DNA of 23,474 bases from CAYLZN01 sp964387935 (GTDB taxonomy: Bacteria > Acidobacteriota > Vicinamibacteria > Vicinamibacterales > JAFNAJ01). Positions 8,302 through 17,235 of this stretch are shown in pieces. Position numbers and translations under genes: made by a program. Below the pieces are notes generated by a model, which worked only from the letters and a program-made list of their open reading frames with translations, made no database searches and had not been told where the DNA came from. Position 1 is the first letter of the stretch. Each line of letters opens with the position of its first letter. The DNA is taken from contig CAYLZN010000051.1 in the NCBI GenBank assembly GCA_964387935.1, positions 1-23,474 of the forward strand, in the 5' to 3' direction.

Positions 8302-11300
8302 ATGAGTCGTCGTCTGATGCTCTCCGTCACGGTCGCCAGTGCCACCGTGCTCTCAACGCTCGCCCTCATCGCACAGACGCCGGCTCCGCCCGCCCAGCCC
8401 CCGGCACAACCGTCGGGCCAGACGTCCATTCCCCTCGTCCAGCAGACTGTCGCCGTCTCGACCGTCGATGCCGCCTACCTGAACCTCCTGCGATGGCGCG
8501 CCGTCGGGCCGTCGCGCGGCGGCCGCGTCGTCGCGGTCGCGGGCGACCCGGTCAACCGCATGGTCTTCTACCAGGGCACCACCGGCGGAGGTGTCTGGAA
8601 GACCGACGACGGCGGCCTGAACTGGCGGAACGTGTCCGATGGCTTCTTCGGCACAGGATCGGTGGGCGCGATCGCCGTGGCCACGTCGAACCCGAACGTG
8701 GTCTACGTCGGCATGGGCGAGGCCTGCATCCGTGGCAACGCCTCGCACGGCGACGGCGTTTACAGGTCGCTCGACGCCGGCAAGACCTGGTCGCGCGTCG
8801 GCCTCGAACCCACGCGCCACATCGCGCGCGTAAGGATCCACCCGAAGAATCCCGACGTAATCTTCGTGGCCGTCCTCGGCGACGCGTGGGGACCGAGTCC
8901 CGATCGCGGAGTCTACCGGTCGAAGGACGGCGGTCAATCCTGGGAGAAGGTGCTGTTCCGCGACGACAACACGGGCGCGATCGACCTCGTCATGGATCCC
9001 TCGAATCCCGACGTGCTGTACGCCTCGCTGCTCGAACTCCGACGATTCCCATGGGGTTTCCGCAGCGCCGGTCCCGGCACCGGTCTATTCAAGAGCACGG
9101 ACGGGGGCACGACCTGGACCGACCTTTCGTCACGACCCGGGCTCCCTGCAGGCGTGAAGGGCCGCATCGGCCTCGCGCTCGCCCCGTCGCGCCCCTCGCG
9201 CGTCTGGGCGCTCATCGACGCCGAGGCCGGCAAGAAGGGGATTTACCGGTCCGACGACGGCGGCGAGACGTGGCGCCACCTCACGGACAACGCCAACCTC
9301 ACGCAGCGCCCGTGGTACTACCATCACATCTTCGCCGACCCGAAAAACGCGGACACGCTGTGGGTGCTGAACGTGGACCTGTGGAGGTCCACGGACGGCG
9401 GCGAGACGTTCGAGGAAGTACAGGCCCCGCACGGCGACCACCACGACCTTTGGATCGACCCGGCGGACCCGATGCGGATGATCAAGGGCAACGACGGCGG
9501 CGCGACGATCACGTTCAACGGTGGGCAGTCGTGGTCCACGATTCTCAACCAGCCGACGGCGCAGATGTATCACGTGGCGGCTGACAACCAGTTCCCGTAT
9601 CGCATCTACGGCGCCCAGCAGGACAACACGACGATGTCCATCCCGAGCCGGTCGGACCACGGGCGCATCACGATCGAGGAATGGGAAACGGTCGGCGGCG
9701 GCGAAGACGGCTACATCGCCCCCCACCCGACCGATCCCAACATCGTCTACGCCGCGGACCATCACTGGCTCCATCGCTACGATCGCCGGACGAAGCAGAC
9801 CCGCGACATCTCGCCGAATCCCGAGACCCACTACGGGTGGGGATCGGCGGATATCAATTACCGGTTCTGGTGGACCTACCCGGTCGTCGTGTCCCCGCAC
9901 GACCCGAAGACCCTCTACGTCACCTCGCAGCACGTCCATCGCTCCACCAACGAGGGGCAGAGCTGGGAGATCATCAGCCCCGACCTGTCGCGCGCCGATC
10001 CGAAGACCCTGGAGCGGACGCCATCCCACGCCAACCCGGCGACGCAGCAGTACTGGGGACCGATCACGCGCGAAGCCTACGGACCGGAGTGGTACGCCAC
10101 GATCTTTGCCTTCGCGGAATCACCCGTGCGGGCGGGCATTCTCTGGGCCGGCTCCGACGACGGCCTCATTCACGTGTCGCGGGACAGCGGAGAGACCTGG
10201 CAGAACGTGACGCCGCCTGATCTGCAGGAGTTCTCGCTCGTCAGCACGATCGACCCGTCTCCGATCGAACCCTCGGCCGCCTACGTTGCGGCCACGCGCT
10301 ACAAGCTCCAGGATCGGCGGCCGCTGATCTTCCGGACGCGGGATCTCGGTCGGACCTGGACGCAGATCGCCACGGGGATCCCGGACGGCGATTTCGTCCG
10401 CGTGGTCCGCGCGGACCCGGTGCGGCGCGGGTTGCTCTACGCCGGCACCGAGACGGGCGTCTACGTGTCGTTCGACGACGGAAACCACTGGCAGTCGCTG
10501 CGGCTCAATCTGCCCGTGGTGCCCATTCACGACCTGATCGTGAAGAATGGCGACCTCATCGCGGCCACGCACGGGCGATCGTTCTGGATCCTCGACAACG
10601 TGGCGCTGCTGCAGCAACTGGACGCGAACACGCTCGCGAAGGCGGTGCACCTGTTCAGGCCGAGGCCGACGGTGCGCTTCCGCCAGAACGCGCAACTGGC
10701 AGGCGGGCTGAGCGAGGGCGGGTCACGCGTTGACGGCGAGAACCCGCCCAACGGCGTGGTCATCCCGTTCTTCCTGAAGGAGCAGCCGGCGGGGCCCGTG
10801 ACGCTGAGCATCGTGCGTGAGCGGAGCGGCGGCGTCACGGAGCCGGTGCGCACGTTCACGCTCGATCCGGGCGACGCGCCCACGGGCGGAGCAGCGGACC
10901 TCAGGACCCCCGCGGGACGCAGGCGCCCGACCGCGGTGGCGGGCGCGAACACGTTCGTGTGGGACCTGCGCTATCCGGGTCCGGACGTGCTGCCCGGGGC
11001 CGTGTTCCAGGGGCGGGCCGCCGGTCCGCTCGCGCCGCCCGGAACCTACCGGGTGCAGATCAAGGTCGGCGAGGACACCCAGTCGCAGTCGTTCGTCGTG
11101 CAGCGCGATCCGCGCCTGGCGTTCAGTGATGCAGACCTCGAGCAGCAGTTCGTGTTCGTGACCGGGGTGCGCGACAAGCTCACCGAGACCATGGCGCTGG
11201 TGCGGCGCATTCGCGAGATGCGGAAGGGGGCCGAGGACGCGGTGGCCGCGGCGAAGAGCGGCGCGAACGCGAAGCGGGTCGCGGCGCTCGACGCCTCGCT

Positions 11301-11577
11301 GCGGGCCCTCAACGACAAGCTGTACCCGGTCGAAGAGCGGCTCGTGCAGTACCGGGCGCGGGCCGGACAGGACCTGATCAACTACCCAACCGGCATCGAC
11401 AGCAAGCTGGCACGGTTGATGGACTTCGCCAGCATGGCGGACGCCCCGCCCACTCAGGGCGCGCTCGATCTCTTCAAGCGCCTCTCGGACGGCGTGGCCG
11501 AGCGCACGGCCCTGGTCAACGAGGTGGAACGTCGCGAGTACGCGGCGGTGATGAAGACGGCCGCTCGGAAGCGCTGA
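8302..11577 (+). CDS. Large secreted BNR/sortilin-like beta-propeller protein
   Basis: The 1091-residue protein starts with a signal peptide (LMLSVTVASATVLSTLALIAQ) and a Pro-rich linker. Residues about 50-780 carry repeated Asp-box-like blades: GVWKTDDGGLNW, GVYRSLDAGKTW, GVYRSKDGGQSW, GLFKSTDGGTTW, GIYRSDDGGETW, LWRSTDGGETF, IHVSRDSGETW. This is the SxDxGxxW motif of BNR and sortilin/VPS10 propellers. A C-terminal region of about 300 residues contains a beta-sandwich-like part (VTLSIVRERSGGV) and a helical tail. Family members are abundant secreted proteins of uncertain role; glycan binding or hydrolase activity has been suggested for relatives, and no catalytic residues are evident here. 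A GGAGGA site precedes the ATG. Confidence 0.9.
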   Translation: MSRRLMLSVTVASATVLSTLALIAQTPAPPAQPPAQPSGQTSIPLVQQTVAVSTVDAAYLNLLRWRAVGPSRGGRVVAVAGDPVNRMVFYQGTTGGGVWKTDDGGLNWRNVSDGFFGTGSVGAIAVATSNPNVVYVGMGEACIRGNASHGDGVYRSLDAGKTWSRVGLEPTRHIARVRIHPKNPDVIFVAVLGDAWGPSPDRGVYRSKDGGQSWEKVLFRDDNTGAIDLVMDPSNPDVLYASLLELRRFPWGFRSAGPGTGLFKSTDGGTTWTDLSSRPGLPAGVKGRIGLALAPSRPSRVWALIDAEAGKKGIYRSDDGGETWRHLTDNANLTQRPWYYHHIFADPKNADTLWVLNVDLWRSTDGGETFEEVQAPHGDHHDLWIDPADPMRMIKGNDGGATITFNGGQSWSTILNQPTAQMYHVAADNQFPYRIYGAQQDNTTMSIPSRSDHGRITIEEWETVGGGEDGYIAPHPTDPNIVYAADHHWLHRYDRRTKQTRDISPNPETHYGWGSADINYRFWWTYPVVVSPHDPKTLYVTSQHVHRSTNEGQSWEIISPDLSRADPKTLERTPSHANPATQQYWGPITREAYGPEWYATIFAFAESPVRAGILWAGSDDGLIHVSRDSGETWQNVTPPDLQEFSLVSTIDPSPIEPSAAYVAATRYKLQDRRPLIFRTRDLGRTWTQIATGIPDGDFVRVVRADPVRRGLLYAGTETGVYVSFDDGNHWQSLRLNLPVVPIHDLIVKNGDLIAATHGRSFWILDNVALLQQLDANTLAKAVHLFRPRPTVRFRQNAQLAGGLSEGGSRVDGENPPNGVVIPFFLKEQPAGPVTLSIVRERSGGVTEPVRTFTLDPGDAPTGGAADLRTPAGRRRPTAVAGANTFVWDLRYPGPDVLPGAVFQGRAAGPLAPPGTYRVQIKVGEDTQSQSFVVQRDPRLAFSDADLEQQFVFVTGVRDKLTETMALVRRIREMRKGAEDAVAAAKSGANAKRVAALDASLRALNDKLYPVEERLVQYRARAGQDLINYPTGIDSKLARLMDFASMADAPPTQGALDLFKRLSDGVAERTALVNEVERREYAAVMKTAARKR

Positions 11578-11618
11578 GACGGGCCCGGCGGCCGCCACGC
11601 ACCGTCGCCGGCCGTGCT

Positions 11619-12523
<905 letters not shown>

Positions 12524-12598
12524 TCGAGCGCTCCATGAAGAGAGTGGGGCCCGACCCGCGTGCGCACGCCGCTGACCGGACTGAGGTACGCTGACGAC

Positions 12599-13221
12599 AT
12601 GACCGCGTCGCCATCTTACGCCCTCGCTCTTGCCGTGGTCCTCGCCGGGCCGGTCGCGGCCTTTCACGTCGACGCCACGTCACCAGGACAGGCGCCCGGC
12701 GGGGGTGCAGCAGGGCAGGCGGGCGGCGCGACGTGTGCCGAGGGCGAGGGCCCCCGGGTCGATGGGCCACTTGGCATCGCGGTGTGTCGGGAGGTGGCGC
12801 GCGTGGCGGTGCGCGCGGCCNNNNNNNNNNNNNNNNNNNNNNNNNNNNNNNNNNNNNNNNNNNNNNNNNNNNNNNNNNNNNNNNNNNNNNNNNNNNNNNN
12901 NNNNNNNNNNNNNNNNNNNNGCCACTTGGCATCGCGGTGTGTCGGGAGGTGGCGCGCGTGGCGGTGCGCGCGGCCGCGGAACCGCAGGCGGGGGTGCGGG
13001 TAGTCGCGGTGGTTGCCAGCGGGCCGGCGGCGAAGGCTGGCCTGGCCGCCAACGACGTGATCTACCTGGTCAACGGCGTGCGCGTCGAGAGTGGCACTGA
13101 CGCGGTCGCCCGCCTGGTGCGTGGCGCGGACCCGAAAGCCTCGAACAGCCTTCGACTCCAGATCAACTTCTGGCGGGACGGCCTGCCGTTCATCGTGCGG
13201 ATTCCGCTCGAGTCCCGCTGA
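12599..13221 (+). CDS. Secreted PDZ-domain protein, interrupted by an artificial gap
   Basis: The left part (12599-12820) encodes a signal peptide (SPSYALALAVVLAGPVAA) and a Gly/Ala-rich linker, ending LGIAVCREVARVAVRAA. The right part repeats those same residues and continues into a PDZ domain: VVAVVASGPAAKAGLAANDV, then IYLVNGVRV, a carboxylate-binding domain found in periplasmic proteases and chaperones. The 55 bases before the N run equal the 55 bases after it. Collapsing them removes 155 bases and joins both halves in one frame of about 155 residues. No protease domain is attached, so it is probably an adaptor or binding protein. It is divergent from the peptidase pseudogene, 75 bases away. 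Confidence 0.75.
12821..12920. other. Assembly gap (100 N) flanked by a 55-bp exact duplication
   Basis: Positions 12766-12820 and 12921-12975 are identical. This is what two contigs overlapping at their ends look like when a scaffolder inserts a default gap instead of merging them. The gap splits the PDZ-protein gene and causes an apparent frame change. Confidence 0.9.
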
Positions 13222-13240
13222 GCCGCCGTCTCATGACAAT

Positions 13241-13280
13241 CGGCCTGCGGCCTGCGGCGCACGGCGCGCGGCGCGCGGCC
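13241..13280. repeat. Period-7 array, unit CGGCSYG
   Basis: Five 7-bp units (CGGCCTG, CGGCCTG, CGGCGCA, CGGCGCG, CGGCGCG) and a partial unit follow the PDZ gene stop by 20 bases and lie in the convergent gap before the small Cys-rich gene. Confidence 0.85.
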
Positions 13281-13355
13281 AGCACGGTGAAATCGATTCC
13301 ACCCACCAGGCCGCTGGGCCCGCCGGTTGCCGCCCGCCGTTCTGTCCCATCACGG

Positions 13356-13556
13356 CTAGTCGTGGTGCTCCGCCGGCGAGAGGCGCTCGGCGCCCGGCAG
13401 GAGCCCGACGAGGCGCCCCGGGTCGTGGATCAGGAGCGGCAGGTGCTGGGGGCAGATCCAGTACTGGCCGTCGCCATATTCGAGGCGGATGAGGGGCGTT
13501 TCCTGTTTCGACCGGTGGCAGGCGACGCAGACGGCGTCAGTTGGTGATGTGGTCAT
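13356..13556 (-). CDS. Small Cys/His protein, possibly metal-binding
   Basis: The 66-residue product has a C-x2-C pair followed by His (VCVACHRSK, residues 10-17) and a later C-x2-H pair (WICPQHLPLLIHD), a spacing that suits one zinc or iron site. A CxxCH motif would also allow covalent haem, but there is no signal peptide, so a zinc ribbon is more likely. The C-terminal half (PQHLPLLIHDPGRLVGLLPG) looks like a conserved short motif that I recall from acidobacterial hypothetical proteins. No function is known. The gene is isolated, convergent with the PDZ gene, and begins ten bases from the second REP-like palindrome. Confidence 0.6.
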   Translation of the reverse strand: MTTSPTDAVCVACHRSKQETPLIRLEYGDGQYWICPQHLPLLIHDPGRLVGLLPGAERLSPAEHHD

Positions 13557-13566
13557 GTCATGTCTC

Positions 13567-13638
13567 TGGGGTCAGGTCTTTACTTTTAGCGTTTTGGGGC
13601 GTTTGCCTTAAAACGCTAAAAGTAAAGACCTGACCCCC
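13567..13638. repeat. 72-bp REP-like palindrome, copy 2
   Basis: The left arm (13567-13596) is identical to copy 1. The right arm (13609-13638) differs from perfect pairing at its first base (T for C, still a G-U pair in RNA) and ends with an additional C. The 12-base centre is GGGCGTTTGCCT, differing from copy 1 only in the middle four bases. It lies in the 318-base gap between 13557 and 13874, which otherwise holds the small palindrome at 13638 and an AT-richer stretch near 13725-13755. Confidence 0.95.
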
Positions 13639-13661
13639 AATTCGACCATCTGGTCGAATTG
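13638..13661. repeat. Small perfect palindrome abutting REP copy 2
   Basis: CAATTCGACC and GGTCGAATTG pair over ten bases around ATCT, directly at the end of the REP-like element, and GGTCGACC follows. It may be an operator-like site or part of a larger composite element. Confidence 0.7.
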
Positions 13662-13874
13662 GTCGACCGCCGCGTCGCGATCAGCTTCGCGAACTGGGCC
13701 AGTCCAGGCGCGATAATCGCACATAAGCCGTTCAAAAACAATAGCTTATAGGTAATGGCGCTGCGAGTCCTCGGCGTGGCGCGCGCCTTGCCTTCTTCTG
13801 GGGCAGCGGCGGACGAACCCGCCGGCAAGACCAAAACCCCGGGCCTCCCGCCCGGCACGCTCTCGGAGGACGCC

Positions 13875-14219
13875 ATGAAACGCACGCTGCTCTTCGCCTT
13901 CCTCATCGTTCTGGGCTTCGGACTGAGCGCCTCGGCGCAGACACCGGCCGGCACCGGCACCCCCGGCACCGGCCAGGGGCCGAGCTGGGTCGACGCCAAC
14001 GGCAACGGCATCTGCGACCTGTTCGAGGCGCGCGGCCAGACGGGCCAGGCCGGTCAGGGCAAGCGCTACGGCGCCGGCAAGGGCGCCGGCCAGGGACAGG
14101 GTCAGGCCACCGGCGCCGGCATGGGCGGCCCGCGTGACGGCTACGGCCCCGGCTCCGCCAACTGCACGGGCACCGGCACCGGCCAGGGGCAGCAGGCCCG
14201 GCGGCGCGCCGGGCGGTAA
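13875..14219 (+). CDS. Gly-rich secreted protein with an EF-hand-type calcium loop
   Basis: The 114-residue protein has a signal peptide (residues 1-21, KRTLLFAFLIVLGFGLSASA) and a Gly/Gln/Thr-rich low-complexity body. Between lies one sharp motif, DANGNGICDLFE (residues 40-51), a 12-residue EF-hand loop with Asp, Asn, Asn, Ile, Asp and Glu at the expected positions 1, 3, 5, 7, 9 and 12. One loop resembles dockerin or thrombospondin type-3 calcium sites. GGAGGA precedes the ATG. The gene is followed after about 100 bases by a DUF4405-like membrane protein and then an outer-membrane barrel, suggesting an envelope-located set. No enzyme activity is apparent; calcium binding is inferred from the loop only. 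Confidence 0.78.
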   Translation: MKRTLLFAFLIVLGFGLSASAQTPAGTGTPGTGQGPSWVDANGNGICDLFEARGQTGQAGQGKRYGAGKGAGQGQGQATGAGMGGPRDGYGPGSANCTGTGTGQGQQARRRAGR

Positions 14220-14323
14220 GCCGGTTCACAGAGCGTTCGCCGGTCCGGGCCCTTGCGCCCGGGCCGGCGACGCGACGGCACCTGCACGAGCTCACGCACC
14301 ACTGCCCTGGAGGCCGCGTCGCC

Positions 14324-15211
14324 ATGTCCGCGAACCCGTCGCCCTCGAAGTCCCCCACCGCCCCCGCACCTGAAGCCTACTCGTGGCGCGCCTTCACCAC
14401 GCTGTTCATCGTCATCGGCTTCAGCGTGCTGACGCTCTCGGGCGTCGCGCTCTATGCCACGCCTGCTGGGCGCATCGCGAACTGGTCCGGCTGGACACTG
14501 GTCGGCCTGTCGAAATCGCAGTGGCAGTCCCTGCATATGAGTTTCGGGCTCCTGCTCGCCGTCGCCGCGGCGTTCCACCTGTTCTTCAACTGGAAGGTGC
14601 TACTCGGATACCTGCGCTCGAGACTTCGCACCGGCATCAGGCGTCGCCGCGAGCTGGCGCTGGCCACGGCGGCGAGCCTGGCCCTCGCCGTCCTCAGCGT
14701 CGCGGACGTCCCCCCGGTCAGTTTCGTGATCGACGGACGTGAGGCGCTCTCGGCTTCGTGGGAAACGCCCTCGATCGAGCCGCCCGTCCCGCACATGGAA
14801 CTGATGACGCTGGAGCAGGCGGCCCGCACGCTCGCGGTCGAACCCGCGGAGGTCGTGACCAGGCTGAAGGCCGCCGGGTACAGCGTCACATCGTCCGACC
14901 AGATCGACGCGATCGCCAGAACGGCCAGCAAGACGCCCCGCGAGATCTACGCCCTCTTCGCGCAGCCGTCGGGCGTGGCGGCCGCTGGTCAGGCCGCTCC
15001 CGTCGTCCCCGCGGGCGTCGGCGGGTTCGGTTCGCGCACGCTGGCAGATGTCACGGCAGCAGCCGGCGTGCCGGTCGAGCAGGCGATTGCGAAGTTGGCG
15101 GCGGCCGGCATCGACGCCGCGGGCACGGAGACGCTTCGCGAAATCGCGTCGCGGGCCGGCAAGCGCCCACCAGAGATCGCCCAGATGCTCGGTATCACGG
15201 TGAATCATTGA
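14324..15211 (+). CDS. DUF4405-like membrane protein with a duplicated C-terminal helical domain
   Basis: This 295-residue protein has three hydrophobic segments (about residues 24-45, 72-97 and 110-128). Histidines His71 (WQSLHMSFG) and His85 (AAFHLFFNW) lie in or beside the second, as in DUF4405 proteins thought to be cytochrome b-like; haem binding is inference. The C-terminus holds two copies of a roughly 50-residue helical unit: about 161-211 (MTLEQAARTLAVEPAEVVTR, ending TPREIYAL) and about 238-288 (RTLADVTAAAGVPVEQAIAK, ending PPEIAQML). The unit may be a small winged or SAM-like binding module. The gene sits between the EF-hand Gly-rich gene and an outer-membrane barrel, all on the plus strand. 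Confidence 0.75.
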   Translation: MSANPSPSKSPTAPAPEAYSWRAFTTLFIVIGFSVLTLSGVALYATPAGRIANWSGWTLVGLSKSQWQSLHMSFGLLLAVAAAFHLFFNWKVLLGYLRSRLRTGIRRRRELALATAASLALAVLSVADVPPVSFVIDGREALSASWETPSIEPPVPHMELMTLEQAARTLAVEPAEVVTRLKAAGYSVTSSDQIDAIARTASKTPREIYALFAQPSGVAAAGQAAPVVPAGVGGFGSRTLADVTAAAGVPVEQAIAKLAAAGIDAAGTETLREIASRAGKRPPEIAQMLGITVNH

Positions 15212-15226
15212 GAAGAGCGGGCACAA

Positions 15227-15289
15227 GGCTCAGGGCTCAGGGCTCAGGGCCCAGGGCCCAGGGCTCAGGGCTCAGGGCTCAGGGCTCGA
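15227..15289. repeat. Period-7 array, unit GGCTCAG
   Basis: Nine 7-bp units run from 15227 to 15289 (GGCTCAG six times, GGCCCAG twice in the middle, and a final GGCTCGA). The array fills most of the 90-base gap between the DUF4405-like gene and the barrel gene and ends 12 bases before the next ATG. The same family occurs inverted at 2392-2423. Confidence 0.95.
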
Positions 15290-15301
15290 GGTGGTCATCC
15301 C

Positions 15302-16594
15302 ATGACTCGACACTTCTACGCCACCCTTGTCGGGCTCGTGGTGGCCATCGGTTCGGCGGCCGCGCAGCCATCGCTCGACGTCAGTATCGGCAGCGGCATG
15401 GACAGGCTCGCGGTCCCGGGCGCCGGCACCACGGGCGAAGCGGTCACGGCTATTTCGGTCTTCGCCGAAGAGCAGGTGCTCGACCAGCGCCTGCGGTTCC
15501 ACTACACGCTCGACACGACGACGTCCAGCATGCCCGGCGAGTGGGGCACGCTGCTGCACGTCGGCGGGGTGACATGGCGCCAGGCGTTCGGCTCGCGCGA
15601 TGCGCATGCGCTCTATGCCGGCGGCACGCTGACGGCGCGGCGGAATGGTGAGTCGTGGGACGCGGCCGCGTTCAACGCCGTGGGCGCCTTCGTCAACGCG
15701 GAGTTCGCACCGGTCGCGACCGTGGCCCTCCGCACGGGCTACCAGTTCGCCCGGCGGGTGTTCGCCGACTACGCGCCACTCGATCAGAGCCAGCACCAGG
15801 TGTTCGGCAGCGCCCTCCTCAACCTGCCGACGCGGACGACGCTCGTCGGCGAAGTCTACGGCGGATGGAAGACGTACGACGGGGTCGGGCCGCAGCCGGT
15901 CGTCGTCGATTCCGCGGCGACCGGGAGCTCGGTTGTCGTCCAGGGCACGAGTTCAGGCAACGGCAGTGGGGCTGGGTTCGTTGGCGGCGGCCAGGGCACG
16001 GGGGCTACCGGCGGCACGGGCATCATGGGACAGGGACGACCGTCCCTGAGCCCGACCCTGCACGACATGATAGTGCTCGATGCCGGGGTGCCGCGCACGA
16101 CGGCGTCGCAGATTACGCTCTACGGTCGCGTGGCGCAGGGCCTGGCGCTGCGCACCGGCCTGTCGGCGGACGCGCTCGTGCGCAACACGTTCGGCGACGT
16201 GCCGCCGGCCGTGGTCAACACGCCGGTCCGCTTCTTCGACGATGGGGTCTACGACGATCCGTTCGCGAGCGACGCGACCTCGGCGTCGGTGAAGCTGACG
16301 CAGGTGTGGCCGGCGCTCGGGGAGTTGCGCGTGTCGGGGTCGTGGGCGGCGCGAGACTACACGAGCACGCCGGCGTACGGGCTCGACGGGCTGCCGGTGC
16401 CTGACGGCACGTTGCGGGCGGACCGGCTGTGGCGCGCCGGCGCCAGGTTCGAGTTCCCGATGTTCCCGGCACGCACGGGACCGTGGGAAGTCGGGCTGAC
16501 GCTGGGATACGACTACGTGCGGAGTCGATCGACCGACGCCTTCTACCGGTACGACTCGCACGTGATCGGCGTGGGCGCCTCGGTGCGCTACTGA
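15302..16594 (+). CDS. Outer-membrane beta-barrel protein of unknown function
   Basis: The 430-residue protein starts with a signal peptide (FYATLVGLVVAIGSAAAQ). Many alternating polar/hydrophobic strands follow (LRFHYTLDTTTSSM, HALYAGGTLTARR, VALRTGYQFARRVF, GLTLGYDYVRSRS), and it ends in an aromatic residue (VGASVRY), a usual signal for outer-membrane insertion. A Gly/Ser-rich loop at about residues 208-245 (SSGNGSGAGFVGGGQGTG) probably faces outward. The closest matches by pattern are barrel or porin-like proteins without a named substrate. GAGGTGG, the only ribosome site, is formed at the end of the upstream heptamer array, so changes in array length could affect expression. The stop is 26 bases from the convergent ferritin-like gene. 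Confidence 0.75.
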   Translation: MTRHFYATLVGLVVAIGSAAAQPSLDVSIGSGMDRLAVPGAGTTGEAVTAISVFAEEQVLDQRLRFHYTLDTTTSSMPGEWGTLLHVGGVTWRQAFGSRDAHALYAGGTLTARRNGESWDAAAFNAVGAFVNAEFAPVATVALRTGYQFARRVFADYAPLDQSQHQVFGSALLNLPTRTTLVGEVYGGWKTYDGVGPQPVVVDSAATGSSVVVQGTSSGNGSGAGFVGGGQGTGATGGTGIMGQGRPSLSPTLHDMIVLDAGVPRTTASQITLYGRVAQGLALRTGLSADALVRNTFGDVPPAVVNTPVRFFDDGVYDDPFASDATSASVKLTQVWPALGELRVSGSWAARDYTSTPAYGLDGLPVPDGTLRADRLWRAGARFEFPMFPARTGPWEVGLTLGYDYVRSRSTDAFYRYDSHVIGVGASVRY

Positions 16595-16620
16595 CCGTTC
16601 GACCGCCGGGCCTGGAATGC

Positions 16621-17142
16621 TCAGTGTCCCACCGGCTCGTCGGCGAAGTCCTCGGGGTTGACCCCGGAGTCCGGCGGCAGCTTCGCCAGATGCGCCTTGA
16701 CGAGGTCCTGGTGTTCGACTTCCTCGTCGCGCAGTTCCTGGAACAGGGCCTTCACCTCGGGGTCGGTCACGTGCGGCAGGGCGCCCTCGAAGAACGTGCG
16801 CGCCTTGGTTTCCGCATCGAGCGCCACTTCCATGGCATGGCGCGCCGACATGAACACGCGGGCCTGGTCGTACTCCGGCGCCTCGACGTCCCAGAGCATG
16901 GCGCGGGTGACGACGCGGGGCGCGTGGCCGAAGAGCTCCTGGCGCCGGGCGGACAGTTCTTCGCCGTGCTTGGTTTCGTTGACGGCCATGTGCCGGAAGA
17001 AATCCGCCGCCTCCCTCGTGTGGTGGAGCTCCAGCTGATCGACGAACTCCTCGTATCGTTCGCGGGCTTCTTCCTCGATCAGGATGGCGAGGTCGAGGGC
17101 GTCCTTGAGTGACAGCGTGCGGAAGTCGATGGGCTGTGGCAT
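16621..17142 (-). CDS. Ferritin-like (rubrerythrin-type) diiron protein
   Basis: The 173-residue protein is largely helical. It carries metal-ligand patterns of the ferritin-like four-helix bundle: IEEEARERYEEF (residues 22-33), NETKHGEEL (54-62, ExxH), AMEVALDAETKA (about 103-114) and DEEVEHQDL (about 138-146, ExxH). It lacks the Cys-rich rubredoxin domain of classical rubrerythrin. Members oxidise or store iron or remove peroxide; the exact role is open. An acidic C-terminal tail follows. GAGGA precedes the ATG. The neighbouring minus-strand genes encode a DNA alkylation-repair glycosylase and a KGG stress protein, so a stress-protection neighbourhood is plausible. Confidence 0.85.
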   Translation of the reverse strand: MPQPIDFRTLSLKDALDLAILIEEEARERYEEFVDQLELHHTREAADFFRHMAVNETKHGEELSARRQELFGHAPRVVTRAMLWDVEAPEYDQARVFMSARHAMEVALDAETKARTFFEGALPHVTDPEVKALFQELRDEEVEHQDLVKAHLAKLPPDSGVNPEDFADEPVGH

Positions 17143-17198
17143 GTGGTCCTCGGTCGGGTGCGGGGGGGCGGCCTGCGCAGAGATTCTACCCGGGGGAT

Positions 17199-17233
17199 CG
17201 CAAATTTTGCGAAAAGGACTCCCGACCCCTTTT
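17199..17233 (-). terminator. Paired hairpins after the glycosylase gene
   Basis: Just beyond the glycosylase stop, AAAAGG (17212-17217) pairs with CCTTTT (17228-17233), and CGCAAATTTTGCG (17199-17211) forms a second small palindrome. On the minus strand the first stem ends in TTTT, which resembles an intrinsic terminator with an unusually AT-rich stem. Confidence 0.45.
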
Positions 17234-17235
17234 TC

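Noticed and set aside
12766..12975. Genuine tandem duplication of 55 bp in the PDZ gene
   Set aside because: The copies lie exactly at the two edges of the N run and merging them restores the frame, which fits a contig-end overlap better. Reads would be needed to exclude it fully.
13616..14011. Minus-strand frame ending in GSGLYF
   Set aside because: The ending is supplied by the REP-like palindrome, and the body is antisense to the Gly-rich secreted protein.
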